Part shown: one piece after another, positions 32,850 to 41,397 of the stretch
Numbering within the stretch: the stretch's first letter is position 1
Layout: every line of letters begins with the position of its first letter
Assembly (NCBI RefSeq): GCF_049965695.1
Contig: NZ_JBMFWB010000014.1
Span: forward strand, 1-58,349
Direction: 5' to 3'
From: Athalassotoga sp049965695
Lineage (GTDB): Bacteria; Thermotogota; Thermotogae; Mesoaciditogales; Mesoaciditogaceae
Length of the DNA stretch: 58,349 bases
The notes under the pieces: model-generated
The model's input: the letters and a program-made list of their open reading frames with translations, nothing else
What the model was told of the DNA's origin: nothing
The model's database searches: none
Translations under genes and position numbers: made by a program

Positions 32850-33458
32850 TCACCTAACTTTCAATTTGGAAAATAAATCTTTCAGGTATGCTTCTTTAAT
32901 TTCTTCAAGTTTGCTTTCCAAAGTATTTTCTACTATTTCTTTGCCATCTTCCGATACGACGACAACTCCGCCTGCTATTTGAATTTCTTCGTCTGAAATG
33001 GAAATATCTCTTTTTTCGTCGGCAATTTGAGAAACAATTTTGGAGACTATCTCCTTGTCTTCCTTTCGGCATTTTACACTTACTTTTTTGGTATCGATTG
33101 TATTTAAAGCCTCAACGACCAAATAACGAAGAAATTCCGGGTAAGATACTTTCTGAGGAAGTTCAAAAAGTTTTTCTTTCAAAATTTCCATCGCGTCGTC
33201 TATTATGTCTTTCTGACCTTCTATGCTTATTTTCATGGTTTTTGAAATGGCCTGAGCTTTTTCGACACGATTTATATCATCAACTTGCTTTTTGGCATTC
33301 TCGATGATGTCAGAGTATGCCTCTTCTGCCTTCTTTGCGTAATTCTGATTTATCTCTTTTGCTTTTTTGTCGGCCTCTTCTATCAAAGACTGAACATCAT
33401 CATTGGCTCTGTTTTTAACGTATGTTTTTAAAGCATCAAGTTTTTTATCGACATTCAT
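32850..33458 (-). CDS. atpE: V/A-type ATPase subunit E (peripheral stalk)
   Basis: A 202-residue protein with a long N-terminal helical half rich in Lys, Glu and Ala (about 1-100) and a compact C-terminal domain containing GGVVVVSEDGKEIVENTLESKLEE, the hallmark of V/A-ATPase E subunits. It forms the peripheral stalk with subunit G/H, which is not visible here. It overlaps subunit F by 4 bases. Confidence 0.92.
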   Translation of the reverse strand: MNVDKKLDALKTYVKNRANDDVQSLIEEADKKAKEINQNYAKKAEEAYSDIIENAKKQVDDINRVEKAQAISKTMKISIEGQKDIIDDAMEILKEKLFELPQKVSYPEFLRYLVVEALNTIDTKKVSVKCRKEDKEIVSKIVSQIADEKRDISISDEEIQIAGGVVVVSEDGKEIVENTLESKLEEIKEAYLKDLFSKLKVR

Positions 33459-33766
33459 TTCAATTTCACCCCAATCGCTTCTTGAACGTAACGTGTTATG
33501 AAATCCTTGGATCTTGTGCTTCCATGTCTGTCGGGAATAACCGTTACTATCGGAAGAGTTCTTGATCTTCTTAAATTATCCAACTCTTCTGGGATCAATT
33601 CCGAAATTTTTTGCGTTACAAGCAATATGCCAACATCTTTTTTCTTTCTGATTTCTTCGATTACAGGCAATATCTCTGCTTTTGTGTGCAAAACAACGCC
33701 GTCTATTCCAGATAACCTCATGCCTATTTGAGTATCAATGTTATCGCTTATGAGAAAAAATTTCAT
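33455..33766 (-). CDS. atpF: V/A-type ATPase subunit F
   Basis: A 103-residue Rossmann-like subunit that caps the central rotor. The pattern KFFLISDNIDTQIGMRLSGI followed by DVGILLVTQKISELI and LPIVTVIPDRHG is typical. ATG 33764-33766 follows the strong ribosome site GGGAGGTGA. It is the first ATPase gene of the operon; the membrane-sector genes I, K and C that usually accompany it are absent, and a tRNA-Thr gene ends 20 bases upstream. Confidence 0.92.
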   Translation of the reverse strand: MKFFLISDNIDTQIGMRLSGIDGVVLHTKAEILPVIEEIRKKKDVGILLVTQKISELIPEELDNLRRSRTLPIVTVIPDRHGSTRSKDFITRYVQEAIGVKLK

Positions 33767-33786
33767 AATTCTCACCTCCCAAAAAT

Positions 33787-33862
33787 TGGAGCCAGCGTAG
33801 GGACTCGAACCCTAAACCTACTCATTACGAATGAGTTGCTCTACCGGTTGAGCTACGCTGGC
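33787..33862 (-). tRNA. tRNA-Thr (anticodon CGT)
   Basis: A 76-nt cloverleaf on the minus strand. The acceptor GCCAGCG pairs fully with CGCTGGC, discriminator T, CCA encoded. The anticodon stem ACTCA/TGAGT encloses the loop TTCGTAA with anticodon CGT. The T arm is TAGGGTTCGAGTCCCTA. The V-ATPase F ribosome site begins about 10 bases after CCA with no terminator between, so the tRNA and the ATPase genes may share a transcript. Confidence 0.96.
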
Positions 33863-33876
33863 CGAACACAAAACTA

Positions 33877-33906
33877 ATTATACCATAATAAAACAACCTC
33901 AGACAA
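33877..33906 (-). promoter_or_regulatory. Promoter of tRNA-Thr (and possibly the V-ATPase operon)
   Basis: Minus strand: -35 TTGTCT (33901-33906), an 18-base spacer and -10 TATAAT (33877-33882). The start is predicted at about 33870, 8 bases before the tRNA. The -35 box overlaps the 3' end of glgC. Confidence 0.65.
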
Positions 33907-35170
33907 CCCCATCAATTCTGAGATTTTTACCGCTTGGCACTGTTTTTATTCTCATTCCTTTCGTGTTCAAAAAATTGCCAATCGAAGAGTTTTTCCCTAT
34001 GGTAGAGCCTTCGTCCACGGTAACCCCTTCACCTACAACGCTTATTCCGTCGCTGTATATGTTCGGATATTTTTCATTTTTAATCCTGTCTCCAATTCCA
34101 ATCTTCGAATTATCTCCTATTATTGAATTTTCGCCTATTATTGAATCTTCTATGATGCAATTTTCACCTATCAAAACATTTGTCATTATGACAGAATTTT
34201 TTAAGATCGTGCCTTTTTTGACGGTTACACCCTGAAAAAGCACTGTACTTTCAACCCTTCCATGAACTATACATCCTTCGCTGGTAAGCGAATTCACAAC
34301 TTCTGCGTCATTTCCGAAAAACGCCGGAGGCATTTCTGCACTGTGAGTGTAAAATCTCCAGTTGGGGTCGTAAAGATTTAGGGCAGGCATCGATCTCGTC
34401 AAATCGATATTTGCTTCCCAGAATGATTCTATCGTTCCTACATCTCTCCAGTATCCTTCAAATTCATACGCGTAGAAATTGTTATTTCCGGCCACAAGTT
34501 TGGGCATTATATCTTTTCCGAAATCATGGGAAGATTTTTCATTTTGAGAATCCTCTATCAACAAAGGTCTTAACAATTTCCAGTTGAATATGTAAATCCC
34601 CATCGATGCAAGTTGAGATCTTGGATTCTTTGGTTTTTCTTCAAATTCTTTGACTTTCGATGTGTTATCCGTTATCACAGTTCCGAATCTGTGCGCTTCT
34701 GATATGGGAACACGAATGCATGATATCGTGGCATCGGCGTTTTTTGAAATATGGAAATCAAGCATTTCGTTGTAATCCATCGAATAAACATGATCACCCG
34801 AAAGTATCAAAACGTACCGGGGGGAGAATTGATCTATGAAATCTATATTTTGTGCTATCGCATGTGCCGTTCCTTTGTACCATTCTCCTTCAGCGGCAGC
34901 GGCGTAAGGTGAAAGCACGAAAAGACCTCCGTTTTTTCTATCCATGTCCCAATCTCTGCCCACTCCAAGATGGGTACTTAAGACTCTCGGTCTGTATTGA
35001 GTTAAAACGCCGACGGTGTATATCGAAGAATTAACGCAATTTGAAAGGGTAAAATCTATGATTCTGTATTTTCCGCCGAATGGGACTGCAGGCTTAACAA
35101 CGTTTTCAGTCAAAACGCCAAGTCTTGTTCCCTGCCCTCCAGCAAGTATCATCGCTATGATTTCACTCAT
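33899..35170 (-). CDS. glgC: Glucose-1-phosphate adenylyltransferase GlgC
   Basis: GlgC makes ADP-glucose from ATP and glucose-1-phosphate for glycogen synthesis. The 423-residue protein has the nucleotide-binding loop MILAGGQGTRLGVLT, the PAVPFGGKYRIIDFTLSN and GTAHAI motifs, LSGDHVYSMDY, and a left-handed beta-helix C-terminus with repeated isoleucine/asparagine hexapeptides (ENSIIGDNSKIG). ATG 35168-35170 is set by AAGGGGATGA upstream. It follows glgD by 14 bases and is the last gene of its operon. Confidence 0.95.
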   Translation of the reverse strand: MSEIIAMILAGGQGTRLGVLTENVVKPAVPFGGKYRIIDFTLSNCVNSSIYTVGVLTQYRPRVLSTHLGVGRDWDMDRKNGGLFVLSPYAAAAEGEWYKGTAHAIAQNIDFIDQFSPRYVLILSGDHVYSMDYNEMLDFHISKNADATISCIRVPISEAHRFGTVITDNTSKVKEFEEKPKNPRSQLASMGIYIFNWKLLRPLLIEDSQNEKSSHDFGKDIMPKLVAGNNNFYAYEFEGYWRDVGTIESFWEANIDLTRSMPALNLYDPNWRFYTHSAEMPPAFFGNDAEVVNSLTSEGCIVHGRVESTVLFQGVTVKKGTILKNSVIMTNVLIGENCIIEDSIIGENSIIGDNSKIGIGDRIKNEKYPNIYSDGISVVGEGVTVDEGSTIGKNSSIGNFLNTKGMRIKTVPSGKNLRIDGVV

Positions 35171-35184
35171 GATTTCATCCCCTT

Positions 35185-36294
35185 TCAGACAACCTGCCAT
35201 TTTTCGAAAAAAAGCGGTTCTTCGTAGCCAATGTAAGAATGTTCCGTTCTTATGGTCACGTTTTTATCCAATATGCAATTCACTATTTTTGATCCTTCTT
35301 CAATCGTTGAACCTTCCATCACTACGGAGTTGTCGACTATCGCGCCTGCTTTGACGTTAACATTTCTAAAAATAACGCTGTTGTAAACTTTTCCCGATAC
35401 TATGCATCCGTCTGCGACTATCGAATTTACGACTGACCCTGTGGAAGTTATCTTGGGAGGTGCGAGATCCTTTAGTTTGGTGTATATTTTTCTTTGCGGC
35501 GAAAAAAGTTCGTTAAGCACTTCCGGATCGAGCATGTCCATGTTCGTTCTTTTGTATTCGATCAAGGATTTTTTTACGTTTCGCCAGTAGCCTGAAAATT
35601 TGTAAGACATTATTCTCAGGTTTTCGATATTCGGTATTATAACATCCCTGACAAGATCGTATTTTCCATTCGGAACGGTTGAATACAGGAGATCCATCAT
35701 CAGTTTTTTATTCATGAAGTACACGCCGAGGTTTATCTTGTCCCCAGCATTTTCTTTTTCTTTTTCTTTAAAATCGATTATTCTTTCGTTTTCGTCTGTT
35801 TTTACGGTTCCATAAAAAGCGGGATCGTATCCTTCGGAGGATTTGGTGAGAATGGTTATATCCGCAGAAGTTGAAAGATGATATTTGAATACAGGCGTGA
35901 AATCTATGTTGTAAATGTGATCGCCAGATCCTATCAGAACGTAATCCTCATCTCCTCTTCGAAGCACCGTTATATTTTGGTGAAGGGCATCGGCCGTACC
36001 TCTGTACCAAAGTTGGCTTGCCTCGCTAACGTAAGGTTGAAGAATGTAAAGACCGCCATTTTTTCTGTCAAGATCCCACTCTCTTCCAGAACCAAGATGA
36101 TCCATAAGACTGCGAGGATTGTACTGGGTTAACACCCCAACTTTTTTTATACCGGCTCTTACCATGTTTGAAAGGGTAAAATCTATGGCCCTGTATTTAC
36201 CGGCAATGGGTACAGCGGCCGAAGCCCTTTTGTTTGTCAATTTGCCAAGATTTTGTCCTTTCTCACCTGCAAGAATCAATCCCAGTATCTTCAA
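35185..36294 (-). CDS. glgD: GlgD, regulatory paralogue of ADP-glucose pyrophosphorylase
   Basis: A 369-residue GlgC paralogue. The start ILGLILAGEKGQNLGKLTN has an altered nucleotide loop compared with GlgC (GEKGQN instead of GQGTRL), and ADALHQNI replaces AHAIAQNI. The conserved DFTLSNMVRAG, IGSGDHIYNIDF and the C-terminal beta-helix repeats are retained. In Firmicutes and Thermotogota GlgD forms a heterotetramer with GlgC and modulates its activity. It lies 12 bases after glyA and 14 bases before glgC. Confidence 0.92.
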   Translation of the reverse strand: MKILGLILAGEKGQNLGKLTNKRASAAVPIAGKYRAIDFTLSNMVRAGIKKVGVLTQYNPRSLMDHLGSGREWDLDRKNGGLYILQPYVSEASQLWYRGTADALHQNITVLRRGDEDYVLIGSGDHIYNIDFTPVFKYHLSTSADITILTKSSEGYDPAFYGTVKTDENERIIDFKEKEKENAGDKINLGVYFMNKKLMMDLLYSTVPNGKYDLVRDVIIPNIENLRIMSYKFSGYWRNVKKSLIEYKRTNMDMLDPEVLNELFSPQRKIYTKLKDLAPPKITSTGSVVNSIVADGCIVSGKVYNSVIFRNVNVKAGAIVDNSVVMEGSTIEEGSKIVNCILDKNVTIRTEHSYIGYEEPLFFEKWQVV

Positions 36295-36306
36295 GATACC
36301 ACCTCC

Positions 36307-37560
36307 TTAAAGGATATCCGGATACAGCGGAAATCTCTTACAAAGTTTTTCAACACGCTCCTTTGCAAGACGTTTTGTTTGATCGACTGGATTATGAATC
36401 ACAGAGGCCATTATATCCGCAATTTCTTCCATTTCTGGCTCCTTCATGCCACGAGTTGTGACGGCCGGCGTGCCTACCCTTATGCCACTCGTGACGGTCG
36501 GTGATCTTTGCTCTCTCGGTATCGTGTTTTTGTTAACGGTTATTCCAACTTCACCAAGCAAATTTTCTACTTCTTTGCCGGTTAAACCCGTATCGACAAG
36601 ATCGACTAACATTAGGTGGGTATCCGTTCCTCCGGAAACGATTCTTATCTTCCTGTCGGAAAGAGATTTAGCCAGTTTGGCGGCATTTTTAACTATTTGG
36701 CTTTGATAATTTTTAAATTCAGGAGTCATGGCCTCTTTAAAGCAAACGGCTTTTGCCGCTATGACGTGCATGAGAGGACCTCCTTGTATTCCCGGGAAAA
36801 TGGTTTTATCTATTTGTTTTGCGAATTCTTCTTTAGAAAGAATAAGACCGCCTCTTGGGCCTCTGAGCGTTTTGTGCGTCGTTGAAGTCACAATATGGGC
36901 ATATTCAACTGGATTTGGATGAATCTTTGCCGCCACAAGTCCGGCAAAATGTGCCATATCAACGATAAGATATGCCCCCACTTCATCCGCTATTTCTCTG
37001 AAACGTTTGAAATCAATGGTTCTTGGATATGCACTGCCGCCCGTTACTATTATTTTGGGTTTGTTTTCTATCGCAAGTCTTTTGACTTCATCGTAATCTA
37101 TCGTTTCGGTGTCTGGGTTAAGACCGTAAGGAATTACTTTGTAAAGTTTGCCGGAAAAGTTTACAGGTGATCCATGAGTGAGATGCCCTCCCTGTGTTAA
37201 AGAAAGTCCCATCATGACACTTCCCACCTCTGCAACTGACATGTAAGCGGCCATATTTGCTTGAGATCCTGCATGTGGTTGAACATTTGCGTGTTCCGCT
37301 CCAAAAAGTTGGCATGCTCTATCTCTTGCAAGATTTTCGGCTATATCCACTATTTCGCAGCCGCCGTAATAACGTTTTGACGGATATCCTTCAGCGTATT
37401 TGTTGGTCAAAACGCTTCCCATTGCCTGTAAAACGGCTTTTGAAACGAAATTTTCCGATGCTATGAGTTCAAGGCCGTTTCTTTGCCTTTCAAGTTCTTT
37501 ATGAACTACCTCGTAAATTTCCGGATCGACACTCTTTATCTCTTCCCACAAATCTTTCAT
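36307..37560 (-). CDS. glyA: Serine hydroxymethyltransferase
   Basis: GlyA is a PLP enzyme interconverting serine and glycine with tetrahydrofolate. The 417-residue length is standard. LIASENFVS and NKYAEGYPSKRYYGG near the start, the PHAGSQANMA loop, DMAHFAGLVA and the PLP lysine in TTHKTLRGPRGG are intact. Folate genes folP and folK are at 46-48 kb in another operon. Upstream the sigma54-type activator ends 12 bases away. No glycine riboswitch is possible in that 12-base gap. Confidence 0.96.
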   Translation of the reverse strand: MKDLWEEIKSVDPEIYEVVHKELERQRNGLELIASENFVSKAVLQAMGSVLTNKYAEGYPSKRYYGGCEIVDIAENLARDRACQLFGAEHANVQPHAGSQANMAAYMSVAEVGSVMMGLSLTQGGHLTHGSPVNFSGKLYKVIPYGLNPDTETIDYDEVKRLAIENKPKIIVTGGSAYPRTIDFKRFREIADEVGAYLIVDMAHFAGLVAAKIHPNPVEYAHIVTSTTHKTLRGPRGGLILSKEEFAKQIDKTIFPGIQGGPLMHVIAAKAVCFKEAMTPEFKNYQSQIVKNAAKLAKSLSDRKIRIVSGGTDTHLMLVDLVDTGLTGKEVENLLGEVGITVNKNTIPREQRSPTVTSGIRVGTPAVTTRGMKEPEMEEIADIMASVIHNPVDQTKRLAKERVEKLCKRFPLYPDIL

Positions 37561-37572
37561 TTTATTTCCTCC

Positions 37573-39291
37573 TCACTTTATATGGTAATTTTCCATCTTG
37601 TAAAAAAGCGTTCTTAAACTTATTCCAAGAGACTGTGCCGTTTTTTTTCTGTTTCCCTCATTTGTCTTTAGGGCTTCTTCTATCAATCCCTTTTCATAAT
37701 CGGCAAGAGATTTTTTTAAATCGTGCTTTGTCCCGTTGATGTTTTTTTTGTGCACCTGCACGTAAGAAGGCAGCGAAGAAACGGTTATCTCTTTTTCACT
37801 TATGTCCATGTTTATCATCGCCCGTGCTATGAAATTTTCAAGTTCTCTTACATTTCCGGGCCAAGAAATGTTTTCTATCACATTTAAAGCGTCTTTTGAG
37901 ATTTTTTCAACTGATCTGCCGTATTCTTGATTCAATTTTCTTATTATGTATTTTACAAGTGGTTCTATATCTTCTATTCTTTCTCTGAGTGGGGGGATGT
38001 AGATGGGAACTACGTTGAGCCTGTAATAAAGATCGGGTATGAAAGTTCCGTTTTTGACCATATCTTCAAGATTTATATTCGTGGCGGCTATTATTCTCAC
38101 GTCAAGATGTTTTACTTTAGTACTTCCAAGTTTCGTTATTTCCATCTCTTGAAGGAATCTTAAAAATCTCGATTGAACGTTCAACTCCATCTTTCCGATC
38201 TCATCAAGAAAAAGTGTCCCTCCGTTGGATTCTTCAAGAAGACCTATTTTACCTCCCTTACGGGCGCCTGTAAAGGCCCCTTCTTCGTATCCAAAGAGTT
38301 CGGATTCGAGAATTCCTTCTGGCAGGGCAGCACAATTGACACTTACAAAAGCGGAGTTCTTTCTATCACTTGCGTTATGTATGGCATGCGCAAAAAGTTC
38401 TTTGCCTGTCCCAGACTCTCCTCTCAAAAGTACGGTTGCCCTTGTGGATGCAACTTTCTTAGCCTGCATTATGGCTATTTGCATGGCACGTCCATTTCCT
38501 ATGATGTCGTCAAATGTGTATTTGGCTCTGAGATGCCTTATCACCCTGTTTGCCTCTTCAAGTTCGCGGCTTAAAGAAATTATCTTTGAGACATCGTGAA
38601 TCACGCCAACGCTTCCGACGAATTTATCATCTATGAAAAGGGGAGTGACGTCGACTATGACATCTTTTTTCATAGGCCCTACCTTGAGCCTATGACCGAA
38701 TATCGGTCTTTTTTCTTTTGCCACCATGATATGGACACTCTCTCCTTCGGCTATGTCTATGGTGGCGGGTTTGCCTATGACATCTTCTTCGTTAAATCCG
38801 GTCAACTTTGTGTATTCCGGATTTACCATCACCAAATTTCCTTTTGCATCGGCAACACTTATAGCATCGTCGGTTGATTCTATGATCTTCTCTAACATCA
38901 ACCTTACGCGCTTTAAATCCGTTACTTCTTCGGCCATCTTTTGGACTTCCGTTATATCCCTGAAAACCGCAAATGCTCCTTTTAAATTACCGTTTTCATC
39001 GATAAGCGGAATGCGCGATGTTATGATTTTGACATTGCCAACATTTTGAATTCTATCTATTTCCGGCTTTTTATCTTCCACAACTTTATGAAGTCTCGTG
39101 TTTGGAACAAAATCGACGACTTTTTTACCGGCGTAATCTTCATCTTTAAGATGCAATATCTGGCGCGCAGTTCTGTTTATGAAGATCACTTCCGCCTGCG
39201 CGTTAACCATTATGACGCCTTCGATCATAGAATTAAGGGCCTGTTCGTAATATTCGTATTTTGAATCAGTCATAACGTTTTCCAGATCCAT
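37573..39291 (-). CDS. Sigma54-interacting activator with two PAS domains and Fis-type HTH
   Basis: A 572-residue bacterial enhancer-binding protein. PAS 1 is at about 12-120 and PAS 2 at about 130-240. An AAA+ core follows with Walker A GESGTGKE (291-298), the sigma54-contact loop GAFTGA (338-343), Walker B FLDE (361-364) and the WPGNVRELENF motif. A Fis-type helix-turn-helix ends the protein (NRKKTAQSLGISLRTLFYKM). The intact GAFTGA loop predicts that an rpoN gene exists in the genome. PAS sensing of redox or small molecules is likely but no cofactor is evident. ATG 39291 overlaps nadK by 26 bases; a second Met six codons later is an alternative. No -24/-12 promoter was identified in the window. 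Confidence 0.92.
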   Translation of the reverse strand: MDLENVMTDSKYEYYEQALNSMIEGVIMVNAQAEVIFINRTARQILHLKDEDYAGKKVVDFVPNTRLHKVVEDKKPEIDRIQNVGNVKIITSRIPLIDENGNLKGAFAVFRDITEVQKMAEEVTDLKRVRLMLEKIIESTDDAISVADAKGNLVMVNPEYTKLTGFNEEDVIGKPATIDIAEGESVHIMVAKEKRPIFGHRLKVGPMKKDVIVDVTPLFIDDKFVGSVGVIHDVSKIISLSRELEEANRVIRHLRAKYTFDDIIGNGRAMQIAIMQAKKVASTRATVLLRGESGTGKELFAHAIHNASDRKNSAFVSVNCAALPEGILESELFGYEEGAFTGARKGGKIGLLEESNGGTLFLDEIGKMELNVQSRFLRFLQEMEITKLGSTKVKHLDVRIIAATNINLEDMVKNGTFIPDLYYRLNVVPIYIPPLRERIEDIEPLVKYIIRKLNQEYGRSVEKISKDALNVIENISWPGNVRELENFIARAMINMDISEKEITVSSLPSYVQVHKKNINGTKHDLKKSLADYEKGLIEEALKTNEGNRKKTAQSLGISLRTLFYKMENYHIK

Positions 39292-40093
39292 TTCGGATTC
39301 CCCATCCTAACTTTTGATTCACGATTTTAAAGAAGTTTCTTTCTTTTGTGCAAAGAAAATTCACACTGTTTTCAGAACTTTCAATTTCAAAAGATTCCGT
39401 TTTGTTTTGATCACCAAGCACGTCACCGTCGGAAATTGTGAAATATTTTTCGCTGTCTCGCGGATTTACCTCTATTTCTATCTTCCTTTTTGAAGAAACG
39501 ACAATTGGCGTCTTAAAAAGTGTATGGGCCATCATCGGAACTATTGAAAGTACGTTTGCCTGAGGATCGATCAAAGATCCGCCGGCGGAAAGATTGTAAG
39601 CGGTAGAACCTGTGGGAGTTGAAATCAGAATTCCGTCGCAAAGTATCGATCCCACCTCCGAATTGTCGATCTTTATGTTCGCATCGATCATATGAGAATG
39701 AATATCTCTTTGAACTATAAATTCGTTTAAAAATTCAATTTCTCCAAATCTGGATCTGGCTTTGGAAAATTTTCTTTTTACGATGGTAAAATTTTCATCT
39801 GTCAAAATATCCTTAACTATTCGATCTATTTCGCTAAACTCGTAAGGACTTAAAAACCCGAGATGCCCAAAATTTATACCAACCACGAAAGGTGTTTTTT
39901 GTGCGATTTTTTTTGCATATCTTAAAACAGTCCCGTCGCCTCCGAGAATGAAAAAAAGAGAATTATCCGGAGCGTTTTCGGTATCGAAGATTTCTATTTT
40001 ACCTTTGATTTTTTCCTTCAGGATCTCAGATGCTTTTATGGCATCAAAATTTTTCTCGTTTTTTAAAATAACGGCACCGTGAAAATTTTTCAT
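39266..40093 (-). CDS. nadK: NAD kinase
   Basis: Phosphorylates NAD to NADP using ATP or polyphosphate. The 275-residue protein has the GGDGT motif at 51-55, VVGINFGHLGFLS, FLNEFIVQRD, and CDGILISTPTGSTAYNLSAGG. It overlaps the upstream yggT by 4 bases and the downstream activator gene by 26 bases. nadE, for the preceding step of NAD synthesis, is at 44777. Confidence 0.95.
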   Translation of the reverse strand: MKNFHGAVILKNEKNFDAIKASEILKEKIKGKIEIFDTENAPDNSLFFILGGDGTVLRYAKKIAQKTPFVVGINFGHLGFLSPYEFSEIDRIVKDILTDENFTIVKRKFSKARSRFGEIEFLNEFIVQRDIHSHMIDANIKIDNSEVGSILCDGILISTPTGSTAYNLSAGGSLIDPQANVLSIVPMMAHTLFKTPIVVSSKRKIEIEVNPRDSEKYFTISDGDVLGDQNKTESFEIESSENSVNFLCTKERNFFKIVNQKLGWGIRNGSGKRYD

Positions 40094-40386
40094 CTTCTCA
40101 ACACCACGCTGAGATCAAAAAGTGAATTAACGACAAAAATTTGGATGAAAAGTAACAAAAGGAAAACCACAAACGGAGTAAAATCTATATAACCAAAAGG
40201 ATGTATAAATCTTCTGAATGGCCTGAGTACAGGTTCAGAAATTTCATCAAAAATTCTTCTGATAGGAAAACCATAAGGAAAGATAAAACTGAGTATTCCA
40301 TCTATGATAAGTACAACCATGAAAAAGACTATGACGATGTTCAAAATGACGGCAATTGCGTAGACGAGATTTGCAACGGCAAACAT
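40090..40386 (-). CDS. YggT family membrane protein
   Basis: A 98-residue protein with two hydrophobic segments (about 5-35 and 70-90) separated by the family motif SEPVLRPFRRFIHPFGYIDFTP. YggT/CCB3-like proteins are small membrane proteins tied to division or osmotic tolerance in some bacteria; the biochemical role is unknown. It lies 13 bases after ruvB and overlaps nadK by 4 bases. Confidence 0.88.
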   Translation of the reverse strand: MFAVANLVYAIAVILNIVIVFFMVVLIIDGILSFIFPYGFPIRRIFDEISEPVLRPFRRFIHPFGYIDFTPFVVFLLLLFIQIFVVNSLFDLSVVLRR

Positions 40387-40399
40387 GATTCACATCCTT

Positions 40400-41389
40400 T
40401 CAAATCAAAGATTCTCCTATCACCGAATACCCTCTTTGCGTTAAAATTCTACCTCTCGCAGTTCGAGCGATGAAACCTCCCTGAAGCAAGAACGGTTCGT
40501 AGACTTCACTTATGGTTTCTGATTCTATTCCCACACTTGCGGCCAGCGCGTTTATTCCCACAGGCCCGCCTCTGTAATCTTTTGCTATTTTGGAAAGTAT
40601 CTTTATGTCCATATCATCGAGACCGTTTGGGTCAATTTGCATCGATTCGAAGGCCTCTTCTATCGTCTCCATGTCAAGGCTTTCCTTTGCCTTCACGGTT
40701 GCAAAATCTCTTATTCTTTTGACGAATCTGTTTACCACCCTTGGCGTTCCCCTTGACCTTTTGGCTATTTCTGTGGCACTGCGATCGTCAATTTTGACTC
40801 CAAGTAAAGATGCCGTTCTTTTTGCTATCAAAGCGAGATCGTCCATCGTGTAAAAATCCATTTCAAAGATCATTCCAAATCTGTTTCTTAAAGGAGCGGT
40901 CAGCAATCCACTTCTTGTCGTCGCACCTACAAGCGTAAATGGATTTATAGAAAGTCTAACACTTCTTGCGCCCGGTCCTTTTCCTATCATGACATCGATT
41001 TGAAAATCTTCCATGGCCGAATAAAGTATCTCTTCAACCGGATGAGGTAACCTGTGAATTTCATCTATGAAAAGCACATCCCCCGTGGATAAAGATGTTA
41101 AAATTGCGGCCAGATCTCCTTGTCTTTCAACGACAGGTCCGCTTGTTGTCCTTAATTTTCCTCCTATTTCATTTGCTATTATCATGGCAAGACTCGTCTT
41201 TCCAAGACCGGCAGGGCCTGCCAACAAAACATGATCAAGTACGTCGCCTCTCATAGTCGCCGCTTTTATGGCTACACGAAGTCTTGATTTTATTCTTTCC
41301 TGACCTATGTAATCACTTAAGTTTGCAGGTCTCAAAGAAACAAGCATTTCATCTTCTTTTTGTGGTTCCGAAGAAAGTAGTCTCGCCAT
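40400..41389 (-). CDS. ruvB: Holliday junction DNA helicase RuvB
   Basis: The 329-residue AAA+ motor of RuvAB branch migration. It shows LRPANLSDYIGQE, Walker A GPAGLGKTS, Walker B LFIDEIHRLP, the sensor region VGATTRSGLLTAPLRNRFG, and a C-terminal winged helix (GGPVGINALAASVG, LQGGFIARTARGR). ruvA and ruvC are not adjacent. The gene follows asnS by 8 bases. Confidence 0.96.
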   Translation of the reverse strand: MARLLSSEPQKEDEMLVSLRPANLSDYIGQERIKSRLRVAIKAATMRGDVLDHVLLAGPAGLGKTSLAMIIANEIGGKLRTTSGPVVERQGDLAAILTSLSTGDVLFIDEIHRLPHPVEEILYSAMEDFQIDVMIGKGPGARSVRLSINPFTLVGATTRSGLLTAPLRNRFGMIFEMDFYTMDDLALIAKRTASLLGVKIDDRSATEIAKRSRGTPRVVNRFVKRIRDFATVKAKESLDMETIEEAFESMQIDPNGLDDMDIKILSKIAKDYRGGPVGINALAASVGIESETISEVYEPFLLQGGFIARTARGRILTQRGYSVIGESLI

Positions 41390-41397
41390 TTTAGCCT

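Noticed and set aside
37561..37572. Glycine or THF riboswitch upstream of glyA
   Set aside because: Only 12 bases separate it from the preceding gene, and no conserved aptamer core was seen.
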